From Halichondria panicea (lineage: Eukaryota; Porifera; Demospongiae; Suberitida; Halichondriidae), in assembly GCF_963675165.1 (NCBI RefSeq), contig NC_087383.1, forward strand, positions 3,998,979-4,062,978: DNA of 64,000 nucleotides. Reading direction: 5' to 3'. Under the pieces are notes generated by a model. The model did no database searches. It was not told the DNA's origin and saw nothing but the letters and a program-made list of their open reading frames with translations. The position numbers were made by a program, and so were the translations under genes. Positions 47,052-57,398 of this stretch are shown here, piece by piece. The stretch's first letter is position 1. Each line of letters opens with the position of its first letter.

Positions 47052-50000
47052 ATGGCTAGACTAGTTCTTTTTGCTGTCATTTTGAGCCTTCACGCTGGCC
47101 TCACCATCAGTAAACATCGAGTGGATGTTTCTTGCAATGGAGGCAATGAATTCTTTGGTACATTGAGTACTGTAAGTAGTAAAACAGTTATACATCTGGA
47201 CCACTGTATATATGATCTTATATCACTGCTAACAATTTCGAACAAAAACGACCTTCGTATTATTGGAAGTGGTAATGGCACGGTGATTAACTGTACAAGT
47301 AACAATGCTGGTCTATTGTTCAATAAGGTTAATAACCTTCTGTTAGAAAGCTTGACTATACAAAATTGTGGAGCCGTTTTTGGTGACGATAGTTTGCAAA
47401 TTGCTAGCGTTAAAATAGAGAAAGGTAATAATTTAACTATCACGAATGTGACAATAGAAAATGGTACAGGAACTGGTTTATCTCTTGTCAACATTAAAGG
47501 TGTTGTGACAGTTGAGAATTGCATTTTCCGTCACAACCTCTATTACGTGGATCGAACGTATCGTGTTGTGAATGCTACACACAATGACTTTACCCAAAGG
47601 GGAGGAGGTATGCGAATACAAATTGGCTTGATCCAAGCTGGCTTGGAGCATAGTATATATTTTATTCAAAAGTGCAAGTTTTTGTTCAATTTTGCATCCA
47701 GTGGAGGAGGTCTATTTGTAGTAGTTCAGCCTTTTGCAACGCAAAATAATATTACTGTTAAAAATAGTGACTTCATTAATAACATATGCCAAAATGGTGG
47801 TGGTGGGATACAGATTGGTTATACGGCTGCCCGTCAAAGCTCAGTAAACAAAGTTATTAACAATTCAATTACTTTCCAAAACTGTGTGTTTAGAGGCAAT
47901 GAGGCTGGGTTTGGGGGTGGAACAGCAATTTTCTCTTCTGAAACCTTCTTCAACAACATTTTTCAACTGAACAATTGCTCGTGGTCAAAAAATAATGCAG
48001 CTAAGCATGGAATGGCTGTTGACATTGCTATTACTCCTTGGGAGACGTATGTTAAAAAAAGTATTTTTCCTAGACCTACTTTCAAAAACTGTAATTTTAC
48101 AGAGCATACACATTCAAATTTTTTCCGCAGCCCAGGAAGAAGCACGTTTGCTGTAAAAAGATTTAAAGTAAATTTCAAAGAAAGAATCTTGTTTGAAGGA
48201 AACAGTGGTACTGCACTAGAGGCAACCTCGGCTGTACTCGAATTTGTTGGCTCTAAAGCTATGTTCATTGGTAATCGAGGAATTGATGGTGGGTCAGTGA
48301 AATTAAAAGGATATTCTGTGATTATTGCTTATACTCGCTCTCAATTTGTTTTTTGGCAGAATAAGGCTGTGAAAAGTGGTGGTGCTATTTATGTAGACCC
48401 TTTTGGCATGCAAACCTCTTGCTTCATTCAGACCAAAAGCAAAATCAAGAAGGAGATTTCCTTTATATTTAAAAATAATACAGCAGGTTTAGAAAACTCC
48501 AGACATGGTGGTGACTCCATATATGCTTCATCTCTTCTGCCTTGTCTTGAAAGGTGTTCTCAATTAAAAAATTTTCAATATAATGTTTCCGTGTCAAAAG
48601 CGTTGGAATGCATAGGAGATTTTGAATTTGATGAGATAAGTCCCAGACGACAGCTTACCTCTGGAGCTCATCATTTTTCAAGAATTGATATAACAAACGA
48701 ACAAGATAAACTTTGCAATTTGTTTATAGTGAATAGTACAATTTACTCAAACCAAAACTATAGCTTGAAAGATGTTCATTACCATATTGATATGAAAGAA
48801 AAGTTTGTTGTTGTACCCGGCAAAGCTACAAATATACCTCTTAAACTTGTGGATGAACTTTGTGGAGAAGTTTTCTTTCATGTATCAGTAGAAGTATTGA
48901 TGTCAGACCAAGGAAGCATATTCATTGATTCAACACACTCGATACTTACTAACAATTATATCACATTATATGGAAATCCACATGACTTTGGAACTTTACA
49001 GTTTTCTGCTGTTGGAGTTTCTTTTGTTACTTTGGTGGTCAAATTAGATGATTGTCTCCCTGGTTATGTACATGAGAATCTCACTAAGAGTTGTGTTTGC
49101 TCTTCAGCTAATCTATTGCACTATGATGGAATTGAGAAGTGCAGTGAAAGCAACTTTACAGCGTATGTACAGCATGGGTATTGGTTGGGATACTTAACTA
49201 TTAATGAGACGCGACAGGACCGTTTAGCTTCTGCGATATGTCCCAAAGGCTTTTGTATTACCTCAGGTGAACACCCACTAACAAATGTATCTTTGGACGA
49301 TTTGAGCCCATACATCTGCAACGAAAAAAGAAAAGGCGTTATTTGTGGCAGTTGCAAAAAACATAACTCTGCATATTATCGCTCTTCTTCATTCTCATGC
49401 AAACCCAATAAATGGTGCTACCTGGGATGGTTGTTCTACATTCTGTCTGAGTTAATTCCGGTGACTGTTTTGTTCTTCATTGTCATTTACTTCAACTTTT
49501 CATTCACATCTGGTGCCTTGAATGGTGTTATTTTCTTCATGCAAGTAATAGATACATTTAAAATCGATGGTGAAAACTTTATACGATTCCCTGAAGAAGT
49601 AAAACAACTGGCACGGATTCACAAGCTTGTTTATCGTGTATTTCTACTCAAATTTGTTGCTCTTGAAGAAGCTTCGTTTTGCCTTTGGGAAGGTGCTACT
49701 GCCCTTGACATGCTAGCGTTTAGGTATGTCACTATCATGTACAGCTTGTTTCTAGTAATTGTTGCCGTCATCTTTCTAAAGAAATGTACATTCCGACTTC
49801 GCTGTTATCAGGTATCGAAACATTTAAAAAACGAACAGCTAAACTTGAAGCATTCCATACTTAATGGACTGTCAGCATTTCTGGTGATGAGTTACTCTGA
49901 ATGCACACGAGTGTCTCTGATGATACTAACTACTGGAACACTGACCGTTGGGCCTACAATTAATCAAAAGTTTGAGCCTGTCGTCTTCTATAATGGAGAG

Positions 50001-50711
50001 TATTCCTTCATGGGTAAAGAACATTTGAAGTATGCGTTGCCAGCCCTTTTCTTCCTGTTTACGATTGTAGCTGTACCTCCAATGCTTTTGATTGTCTACC
50101 CACTGTGTTACAAACTGTTCGCTTTGCTGAGGATTAATGAATCAAAGTGTGTCCAAATTACATGTAAGGTCATTCCCTTAGAGAAAATCAAGCCGATGTT
50201 CGATTCCATTCAGGGTGCATTCAAAGACCAATACCGTTTCTTTGCTGGGCTGTATTTCGTTTATCGGCTCGGTGCTTCTCTAACCTTTTCGTTCCCAAGT
50301 GCTTTGAAAACATATTACACTGCTACTAGTGCTCAGCTGATATTCATGTTGATGGTACATGCAGTGTGTTGTCCTTACCGACAAAAGTGGCACAACATTT
50401 TGGATGCCCTCTTGTTCTCAATCCTAGCCATGATCAATGCAATATCGTTTTTCAATTATGAACGTAATCAATCGGATGTAACGTATTTAGCAGGAGTTCA
50501 ATGTGTACTAATTTTGCTTCCATTGGTATATTTGGTCATATACACTACATACAAGATCTATTTGAAGATTAAGACTGCTATGGCCTCATGCTCAAAAAGA
50601 AACGACACAGAAGACGAAGATGACAACTTAAATGGGATTTTAGATATGGTGGATTCAAGAATTATTGAACAAGCAGATGTTGGGGAAACAAATGATTACA
50701 TGTTATACTGA
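47052..50711 (+). CDS. Secreted beta-helix ectodomain plus multi-pass membrane protein, 1,219 residues
   Basis: This is a single uninterrupted exon. Residues 1-20 are a signal peptide (MARLVLFAVILSLHAGLTIS). Residues about 60-520 show repeated N-rich, G-rich coils (NNLLLESLTIQNC, SGGGLFVVVQP, NGGGGIQIG, AVKSGGAIYV) typical of a right-handed parallel beta-helix, with many N-x-S/T glycosylation sites. A cysteine-rich segment (CVCSSANLLHY, CPKGFCI, VICGSCKKHNS) precedes the membrane. From about residue 787 there are seven or eight hydrophobic segments (WLFYILSELIPVTVLFFIV, YVTIMYSLFLVIVAVIFL, ALPALFFLFTIVAVPPMLLI, VLILLPLVYLVIYTTYKIYL), then an acidic cytoplasmic tail. The architecture suggests a cell-surface receptor or adhesion molecule. 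I know similar predicted proteins, often labelled Pmp-like, from sponge genomes, but no function is established. The lack of introns suggests a retrocopy origin or an intronless family. Decayed relatives lie upstream. Confidence 0.85.
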   Translation: MARLVLFAVILSLHAGLTISKHRVDVSCNGGNEFFGTLSTVSSKTVIHLDHCIYDLISLLTISNKNDLRIIGSGNGTVINCTSNNAGLLFNKVNNLLLESLTIQNCGAVFGDDSLQIASVKIEKGNNLTITNVTIENGTGTGLSLVNIKGVVTVENCIFRHNLYYVDRTYRVVNATHNDFTQRGGGMRIQIGLIQAGLEHSIYFIQKCKFLFNFASSGGGLFVVVQPFATQNNITVKNSDFINNICQNGGGGIQIGYTAARQSSVNKVINNSITFQNCVFRGNEAGFGGGTAIFSSETFFNNIFQLNNCSWSKNNAAKHGMAVDIAITPWETYVKKSIFPRPTFKNCNFTEHTHSNFFRSPGRSTFAVKRFKVNFKERILFEGNSGTALEATSAVLEFVGSKAMFIGNRGIDGGSVKLKGYSVIIAYTRSQFVFWQNKAVKSGGAIYVDPFGMQTSCFIQTKSKIKKEISFIFKNNTAGLENSRHGGDSIYASSLLPCLERCSQLKNFQYNVSVSKALECIGDFEFDEISPRRQLTSGAHHFSRIDITNEQDKLCNLFIVNSTIYSNQNYSLKDVHYHIDMKEKFVVVPGKATNIPLKLVDELCGEVFFHVSVEVLMSDQGSIFIDSTHSILTNNYITLYGNPHDFGTLQFSAVGVSFVTLVVKLDDCLPGYVHENLTKSCVCSSANLLHYDGIEKCSESNFTAYVQHGYWLGYLTINETRQDRLASAICPKGFCITSGEHPLTNVSLDDLSPYICNEKRKGVICGSCKKHNSAYYRSSSFSCKPNKWCYLGWLFYILSELIPVTVLFFIVIYFNFSFTSGALNGVIFFMQVIDTFKIDGENFIRFPEEVKQLARIHKLVYRVFLLKFVALEEASFCLWEGATALDMLAFRYVTIMYSLFLVIVAVIFLKKCTFRLRCYQVSKHLKNEQLNLKHSILNGLSAFLVMSYSECTRVSLMILTTGTLTVGPTINQKFEPVVFYNGEYSFMGKEHLKYALPALFFLFTIVAVPPMLLIVYPLCYKLFALLRINESKCVQITCKVIPLEKIKPMFDSIQGAFKDQYRFFAGLYFVYRLGASLTFSFPSALKTYYTATSAQLIFMLMVHAVCCPYRQKWHNILDALLFSILAMINAISFFNYERNQSDVTYLAGVQCVLILLPLVYLVIYTTYKIYLKIKTAMASCSKRNDTEDEDDNLNGILDMVDSRIIEQADVGETNDYMLY

Positions 50712-51612
50712 AAGCGAAGTAGGAAAGTGTCAACAATTAATATTCCCAGTAGATTCATAATAATTATTCCCAATGAATAATGCATATAAATCATGACTAC
50801 AATCACTGTATACTTGTGCTTCACATGCAGTAAGATTCGTAAAAATTATGTCATCATAATGCACATATCTCTTCATACATTTATCTTGAATTGATGTTAG
50901 CTAGATCTAGATCTATATAAATCTGCTAGTCTGTTTTAATCATATTCTGTGGCAGTATTGTATTCATAGCACCTCTAGCTAAGCGGAGAATAGAAATGAA
51001 CAATAGATCAGAACTTGGAGAGAAAGTTGCAATAAATTGACAACATAACTACAATTCCAGTTATAATTAAATGCAGCGATATATAAATAAATGTTCCAAT
51101 TGTGGTACTGGGCAGCAAAAAGTAAAAATGTGAATGGAATATTCAGTATTCGAATCACGAAGAACAATAATTATTATTAGGGGATCAAGAGAAGGACTCC
51201 ATTGACATAGTCTATTTTGCATGGTATCTTGTTACTGTACGTGTAGCTATAGAGGGTGTGCATGCGTGTGCATGCATGTGGCCGTTTGCATGGATCAGCT
51301 GGAAGCAAGAAAAAATAATTATGCCTAAATATGCATGCATGTGAGGAAGACTTGAAATTTCATTTGGAAATAGCATGCAGTATACATGTATATAGGCATC
51401 CTAGCCTCTGAGTTGTCTTTTTCCTAGGTCGCCAACTAGGCATTTTGCAAGAACAACACACTTATTAGTTAAAGTTACTTCACTTAATGATGAATGCATT
51501 GCTGCATGGATATTCTTGACAAATTTTTATAGTGTGTCCATTTTTTATTGAGACTATAGCTACCGGATCATCAGGGTCTATATGTATGCCAATAACTGTG
51601 CCCCCCCCCTTC
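50712..51612. other. Intergenic, no supported gene
   Basis: The first about 50 bp after the stop (gaaagcgaagtaggaaagtg, tcaacaattaatattc) are shared with truncated paralogue 3, so they are old 3' flank of the gene family. The rest shows only AT-rich sequence and short GCATGCATG runs. Confidence 0.5.
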
Positions 51613-51757
51613 CTTTTTACAGACATGCAGGCCTCACTACTGTCACCAGGTGTTTGCTTCATGGGTGAGGGGTACGGACAGTTTGCCGTGGCTCAGCGAG
51701 TGGAGGAAGTGGCTATTGAATTCAGAACATCTCAACTCCTACAAGTCAACACTCAGG
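51613..51757 (+). other. Possible exon of unknown gene
   Basis: A C-run and tttttacag precede a 135-bp open segment (ASLLSPGVCFMGEGYGQFAV) that ends at gtataa. Two plus-strand frames are open and I recognise neither. It could be an IQGAP-region exon or chance. Confidence 0.2.
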
Positions 51758-53898
51758 TATAATGTAATGTGGTTCACATTAAGGAACTATTATAATTATA
51801 GAGAGTTCATATTTCTCTTATTGCTGTGTTAATTCTGTTGCTGTGACTACTTTGAGTTGTCATGCATAACCCCCAATCGATGGCACACCGTCGTCATAGC
51901 AAAATGAGTATAGTTATATAACTTATGTGCCTGGCTATCACAGTACATTTGCATCGTTTCTGCAGCGCTGCTGCTGTACACTTTGCAAGTACATATACCA
52001 TCATCCAAAGCTATACACTTGCATTTCCAAGTACACAAGTATACCACCTAGTGCAGTGCACACATGCATATCCCACTGATTATAGTGCACTCTCCAGCTC
52101 AACACTGACTGTGAACGATGAGGCCATAAACCCCCTAGTCTCAGGAGGACCCCCACAGGCCTCCTGATGGGCGGGTCACCTGGTCAGACCAGTGCCGTGG
52201 TGGGAGAGAGTTTGAGAATGTGTGAGGAACTTGCAATATTTATAACGGATGATGAGGAATACTATATAGCTTACTCTAGAACAACCACCCACCATTTGAA
52301 CTTACCCTAATGAAAATTTTGCACGAGAAGCCATGCAATAAGTGACCCCCAAAATTCTTGTGGTTCGATAACTTTATGAGTTTCGGGATAATTTGAGGGG
52401 AGCGTGTATTTTGTGTGTTGATCTCACTTGGAATGACCCAATGGCATATATAATTATAATTATGATGATCGTTATTAATCTTGCTGCCTTCTCTGTATTC
52501 AGTATGCACTGCATGGAAATGTGTAGTCCTTATATTAATCCCACGCTGAAAGTGCTGCTTTGTATAATTATACTCTCTCCTTCACAAAATGGTGTTGGTA
52601 CATGTACGTATGTCATGTGATTATAGTTGCTTAATTAAGTTTCTTGGCAATTTTGAGAGGCCGCTAATAGCAAGAGTTCATAAGTTCATAATAAAAGAGA
52701 GGGAGTATCTAACGTAGCATAACATGTATTTGGAAAGTAACGTAACTTCTTGCTTTGCTATTTGCCTCGAGGCAGAAAAAATGTAATTGGCCAATTAGTT
52801 GATAACGGGTTTCAGACAGGGTGTAACGTTACACTCTGAATACATTTGATGGAAGGTAACGATATGCTCGATATACTCTCTCTCTTTTATTATGGACTCT
52901 TGACAGATTGTTGTCAGCTAGAGCTAGAGGAGGAATGTTTGTGCTCAAACTTCAAATTTTACTTTAATGACCCCTTTACCTGTCAATATCAATTGCAATG
53001 TTGTTTGGGAGCAGATCTTTACCAAATACATATTATGTTTTCATACCTCCTAGATTGAATGAGAAGAAGTCCAGTCCTCTAGACAGTATCAGAGGGCCTC
53101 CCTCGTTCCTATACCATCCACAGAGGTGAGAGATACACATGTGCAGTACAAGTTTAGAATATTCAGTGGCCTTTAATCAAAATAGATCTACTATTTGCTA
53201 GGCATTACTTTTTTGCTAGTGAGCTGCATTTCAGAGCATTTAGCAATTGATCATGTATATACTGTATGATCTATGCTCTGAATAGCCGATCTGATGGTGT
53301 ACTGTGTGATTGCAGCTGTGTGTACACGTACGCTACTATCTCTTTATAATAGTTATTGCAACAACCCTGATAGCAGATGCCTATTTAATACTAACTACAG
53401 TCCAACTTTAGATTACCTTTATCTCAAAGTGGGAGAATACTGTTAAATTTCATTGCCAGATGTTCTGTAGTTGACTGTACATGCACGTCACTATTGTATG
53501 TCGAGTATTCTCCACCTGGCAGCAACTTATTGATGTTCCCCTATCAGGTTGAGGAGAAGAGTGGAACCATTCGATGTCTAGAGGATGACCTGCTGAGGGA
53601 GTTGGAGCAGAAGCTGCTCGAGAGGTCTCAAATCATGGACCTGGGTGTCGTGGCTGAGCTGGAGTGAGAATTGGAACTGGCCAACAGCAAGGCAGGTGTG
53701 AGTTTAGTATATTTGTATATGTATTATGTATACATTCGGTGAACACTGTATAATTTATGCATGTACCTGCAGTACATGTAACTACTGTACAGCTGTTTGC
53801 ATTATAGACCTTGCTAAATCATTTACTGCATTACCACAAAACCACCATACAATGTTGCTATGCAAACAAATAGTATAAATACATGTACATGCATGTAG

Positions 53899-54101
53899 TA
53901 CCGTATAGCGGGTAATTTTCGTGGGGCAAAATATTCGTGGTTTTCGTGGTTGGTGGTCTAACCACGAATATTTTACCCACGAATGAAGCGACCTTGCCTA
54001 CAATCCAAGCAGCAACCACGAAAATATTATTACCCACGAAATGTCTCAATATTGCTGAACCACGAATATTTTGTCCCCCGAAAATTACCCGCTATACGGT
54101 A
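53899..54101. mobile_element. MITE, family A, complete copy
   Basis: taccgtatagcgggtaattt and aaattacccgctatacggta are the inverted ends, with TA at the borders. Inside, attcgtgg/ccacgaat words alternate in both orientations, so the whole 203 bp can fold into one long hairpin. Single ends of the same family are scattered at 25465, 32465, 41871 and 55190. Confidence 0.85.
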
Positions 54102-56349
54102 TAGTAATGATGGCTTCTAGAACTAGACTATACAAAAATAGCAGAGGAGGTTGGCCACGCATCATCAATCATGTGAAATTCCTAAGGTCTCTGCTCACGT
54201 TACCATAGATACCGAATAACTGTAATATAAAAAAGTTATGGATACTCTTGCTTTGCTGACTTGTAACACCAGACTAGCTGTGTCTGTTGTCTGGCTGGAC
54301 CAAGATTAGCTAGACTATAGGGTAGAGTATAGTTCAGCGGTGCTGTATGTAGCTTGCATTGTACTGGCTGGCAAGAATCTAGTAAACACTGTATGCACTG
54401 ATAACTCGCCAGAATAGAGGGGATCGCTGGGGATCGGGTTGGTTAATGAATATTTTATATTCAAAGTAGCCAGAGAGATACATAAATGTCAGTCTCCAAT
54501 GATCGTGCAACACCATCTAGAAGTTTACATAGAAAATCCTTGTCAATTTCTGTGCCAGCTCAGCAAAAAAAGTGGTGCACGTGATCGTCTCCAACCTCCT
54601 CTGCAAAAATTGGGTCAAACAGAACAATTTTCAACAGAATAGGCATGAGCTTGCCCCCCCCCCCAAAGAACCTACATTGTAAATGTATGTATATTATAGT
54701 CAGTCAAATCGTTACAAGCATTGATATAGGTGTGGCTTAGTGGTTAGAGCGAACCAGGGAGGATTTGATGTGGAGAAGGGCCAGCAACACCTTGTGCTGA
54801 GACTACTTGCATGCTGAACGAAAAATTGTTACGCTAAGGAACCTGCAGATGGCTGACTCGCTCACTGTGGTATATCGGTTTGACCAACAATTCCGAACAT
54901 ATTTCACATTTCTCGTATAAGCAGCAGGCTTAAACTATCTTTTGTGATATGTCAGTGCTTGATGACCTTTGCAGTACTTTGTACTAACAGTTTCTTCAGC
55001 CTTCACACTGCTTTCCATACATTCAATGGACAGATTAGTAGCTACATGTATATCATATCTGCTGGTATATGCAAGCTAGTCCCCGCCCATTCTCCATTTC
55101 AGATCCTCACCATAATTTGTATGTGAGTTTCCATACCACCAAGAGTAGATCGTGAGAGCAGTTACTATAATATTGATACCACCTTATAGCGGATAATTTT
55201 CGAGGGTCTCACAGATTAGCCATTTTTGTAGCTTGCAACATTGTATGGTATTTTGCAGCTGTACCACTACCATGCACATGACGGTTGCATTACCTGTGTG
55301 TGTGTGTAGTGTACATGACCATCATGCAATCTATTACCCATGCAGTCTGCTGTGCAGCTAGGAGAGACGTGTGATGGAGGAAGAGCTCAAGAAGGCACTG
55401 TGTAGACATATTCGAGTGCTACGAACAACAGGTGATAAAAGTGGTACAGTATACCTTTACAGATTATGGCATACAATGCATCTATGTACATTACTGGACT
55501 AGACTGTTAACCATAATTATTTTGCTGAAAAACGCTTGCGATTATGCTGAATCAGCAGACATTTTTATTCAATTAGTAACTTTCCATGGCCGGTTATTGA
55601 ACAGTTCTCTAAGTAATGTTTATCATATTTTCCTGCTCTTTTGCATAGTTTGAGGCTGAGTAATGAACTCGTACGCCTTCAAAAAGTGCAGGTAAGAAAT
55701 GTGATTATCGGAACTGAAGTTGTGGTCAAATAGTTGAAAGTATGTACTCACTGCACGAAGGAATGGGTGTTTCTAGTATACATTATATATACCACATTAC
55801 TGCTGGTGAAAACCTTTGTACGAGCAGAAAACATGACCCTTTGCGATCTAACTATTGCGTTCTGGCAAGGATCGTGTGTATTTTCATTTAGTCTAAAAAG
55901 TTGCGACCATCGAAAAGTTTGCGTATGTTTGATGCTCGTAGTAATACAGTAGAACTTATATACACTCAATGTACCCCCCCCCCCCCATGCACAGAGAGTT
56001 CTTCCTGCGAGCATCGACAGTGGACCCCCCGGACAGAAAGCTGGGTATCGACGAGTATTCTGACGTGACCCAGACTATGCTCACCAAACTACATCAGTCA
56101 GTGTCCATGGAGATATGCTCCACCCACTCTGTGAGTCTCCACCTACGTACTGGAGAGCAGTTAATAGCATGCTTGTGTTGTGCGCTTAGAGCTTTAATAT
56201 AGATTGTCAATGTAAATAGAATTTGTGCTTTCAATTCCTAGTCCATTTGGGTACATTGGGGTGTCAGGGTATTGATGCTAAGAGCTTCGTATGTCTCTTG
56301 TCATCGAATACTACTGGAATCCCTACTAGAATCAAACATCTATGATTAT

Positions 56350-56661
56350 CCATCAACATGTCCCAATAATTGCTCTGGCACGTACTTTTGTCCACGTTTT
56401 GACTGAAGCTCAGACTCTACTACTATAATCTAGACTTAAACAATTAAAGTGTGAGGCTATTTTGCCCCAATCTTACCTGTTAACGTTACGCCCTATAATA
56501 ATGTCCATCAACATGTCCCAATAATTGCTCTGGCACGTACTTTTGTCCACGTTTTGACTGAAGCTCAGACTCTACTACTATAATCTAGACTTAAACAATT
56601 AAAGTGTGAGGCTATTTTGCCCCAATCTTACCTGTTAACGTTACGCCCTATAATAATGTGA
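56350..56661 (+). repeat. 156-bp perfect tandem duplication
   Basis: ccatcaacatgtcccaataa at 56350 recurs at 56506, and the following bases through ccctataataatgt look identical in both copies. It lies in an intron of the IQGAP pseudogene. Confidence 0.9.
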
Positions 56662-57398
56662 ACATTATTTTTTACTCGTTCAGGTTCAGGTTCAGAAATG
56701 TTGTGTTTGAGATCACATCAGGCAGATAGAGAAGGTGGAGCTGGTCCTCCAGGTGAGGGTGTGTGTGTGCGTACAGGTATAATTAAGTATGTAAAGTGTT
56801 TAAAGTTCACGAGCTGTACTGTCTTGTGTCAGGTATAGTGTTGGTATGCTTGTACGGTGTATGTAAGTACATGTGTTTACAAATACATGCATTCTTTGTC
56901 TTATAGCAGTTGAAGTGTTTCACTGCCCTCTCTTCTCCCCACACAGGACCTCCTTCAGCTGCAATACGAGGGCCTAGCAATCATGAAGATGTTTGAGACG
57001 GTCAAATTGAACGTTAATCTGCTCATTTTGCTTATGAACAAAAATCGCTAAGCGTTATATTGTATTTCCTGTATTCATGACAATTTTATGTACGTACAGT
57101 GCATGTACTCTCTGTGACACTGTTTAAAAGCGAAACCATCATTATTGCTGTGCTATTGACCATTAATTTCTAACTTGATTTGTTTAGGTAGTGGTTAAGT
57201 AATGTGCCTATTTCTGTCTTCTGTGCACTAACCGTTCTCAAAGCATTTAAATTGTCATTGAATAATGTAGTACGTACAAAAGTAAATCATGCATGGTTGA
57301 GATTAAAAATAGTTAGACTATAATTATACATGATTTAGCATTTAAATTATCATTGAATAATTATGGCAGAATAAAATCAAGTAAAATCATGGTTGATA

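Larger units (their letters stand above)
53054..57051 (+). pseudogene. IQGAP-like C-terminal region, degenerate
   Basis: Candidate exons are 53054-53125, 53548-53695, 55358-55431, 55649-55691, 55995-56130, 56690-56752 and 56947-57051. The last two encode FRNVVFEI, QIEKVELVLQ and DLLQLQYEGLAIMKMF, the conserved end of IQGAP/RasGAP-C proteins, which scaffold actin and small GTPases. The earlier ones are helical and charged (LRELEQKLLERSQIM, MEEELKKALCRHIRVLR, FFLRASTVDPPDRKLG). Lesions are a TGA at 53665-53667 inside the coiled segment, and a 43-base deletion in the penultimate exon relative to the copy at 10.4 kb, which shifts the frame into a TAG. The final exon is clean to TAA 57049-57051. 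The assignment of the last two exons is strong; the upstream exons are linked by position and character. No GTPase-binding GRD or calponin domain is in the window. Confidence 0.65.

Noticed and set aside
47090..48268. Several minus-strand frames opposite the beta-helix gene
   Set aside because: They are shadows of the long plus-strand frame with no independent features.
54730..54890. tRNA-like box A (gtggcttagtggttagagcg) followed by ggtttgacc
   Set aside because: The two boxes are about 130 bp apart and no cloverleaf can be drawn; at best a decayed SINE, not a tRNA gene.
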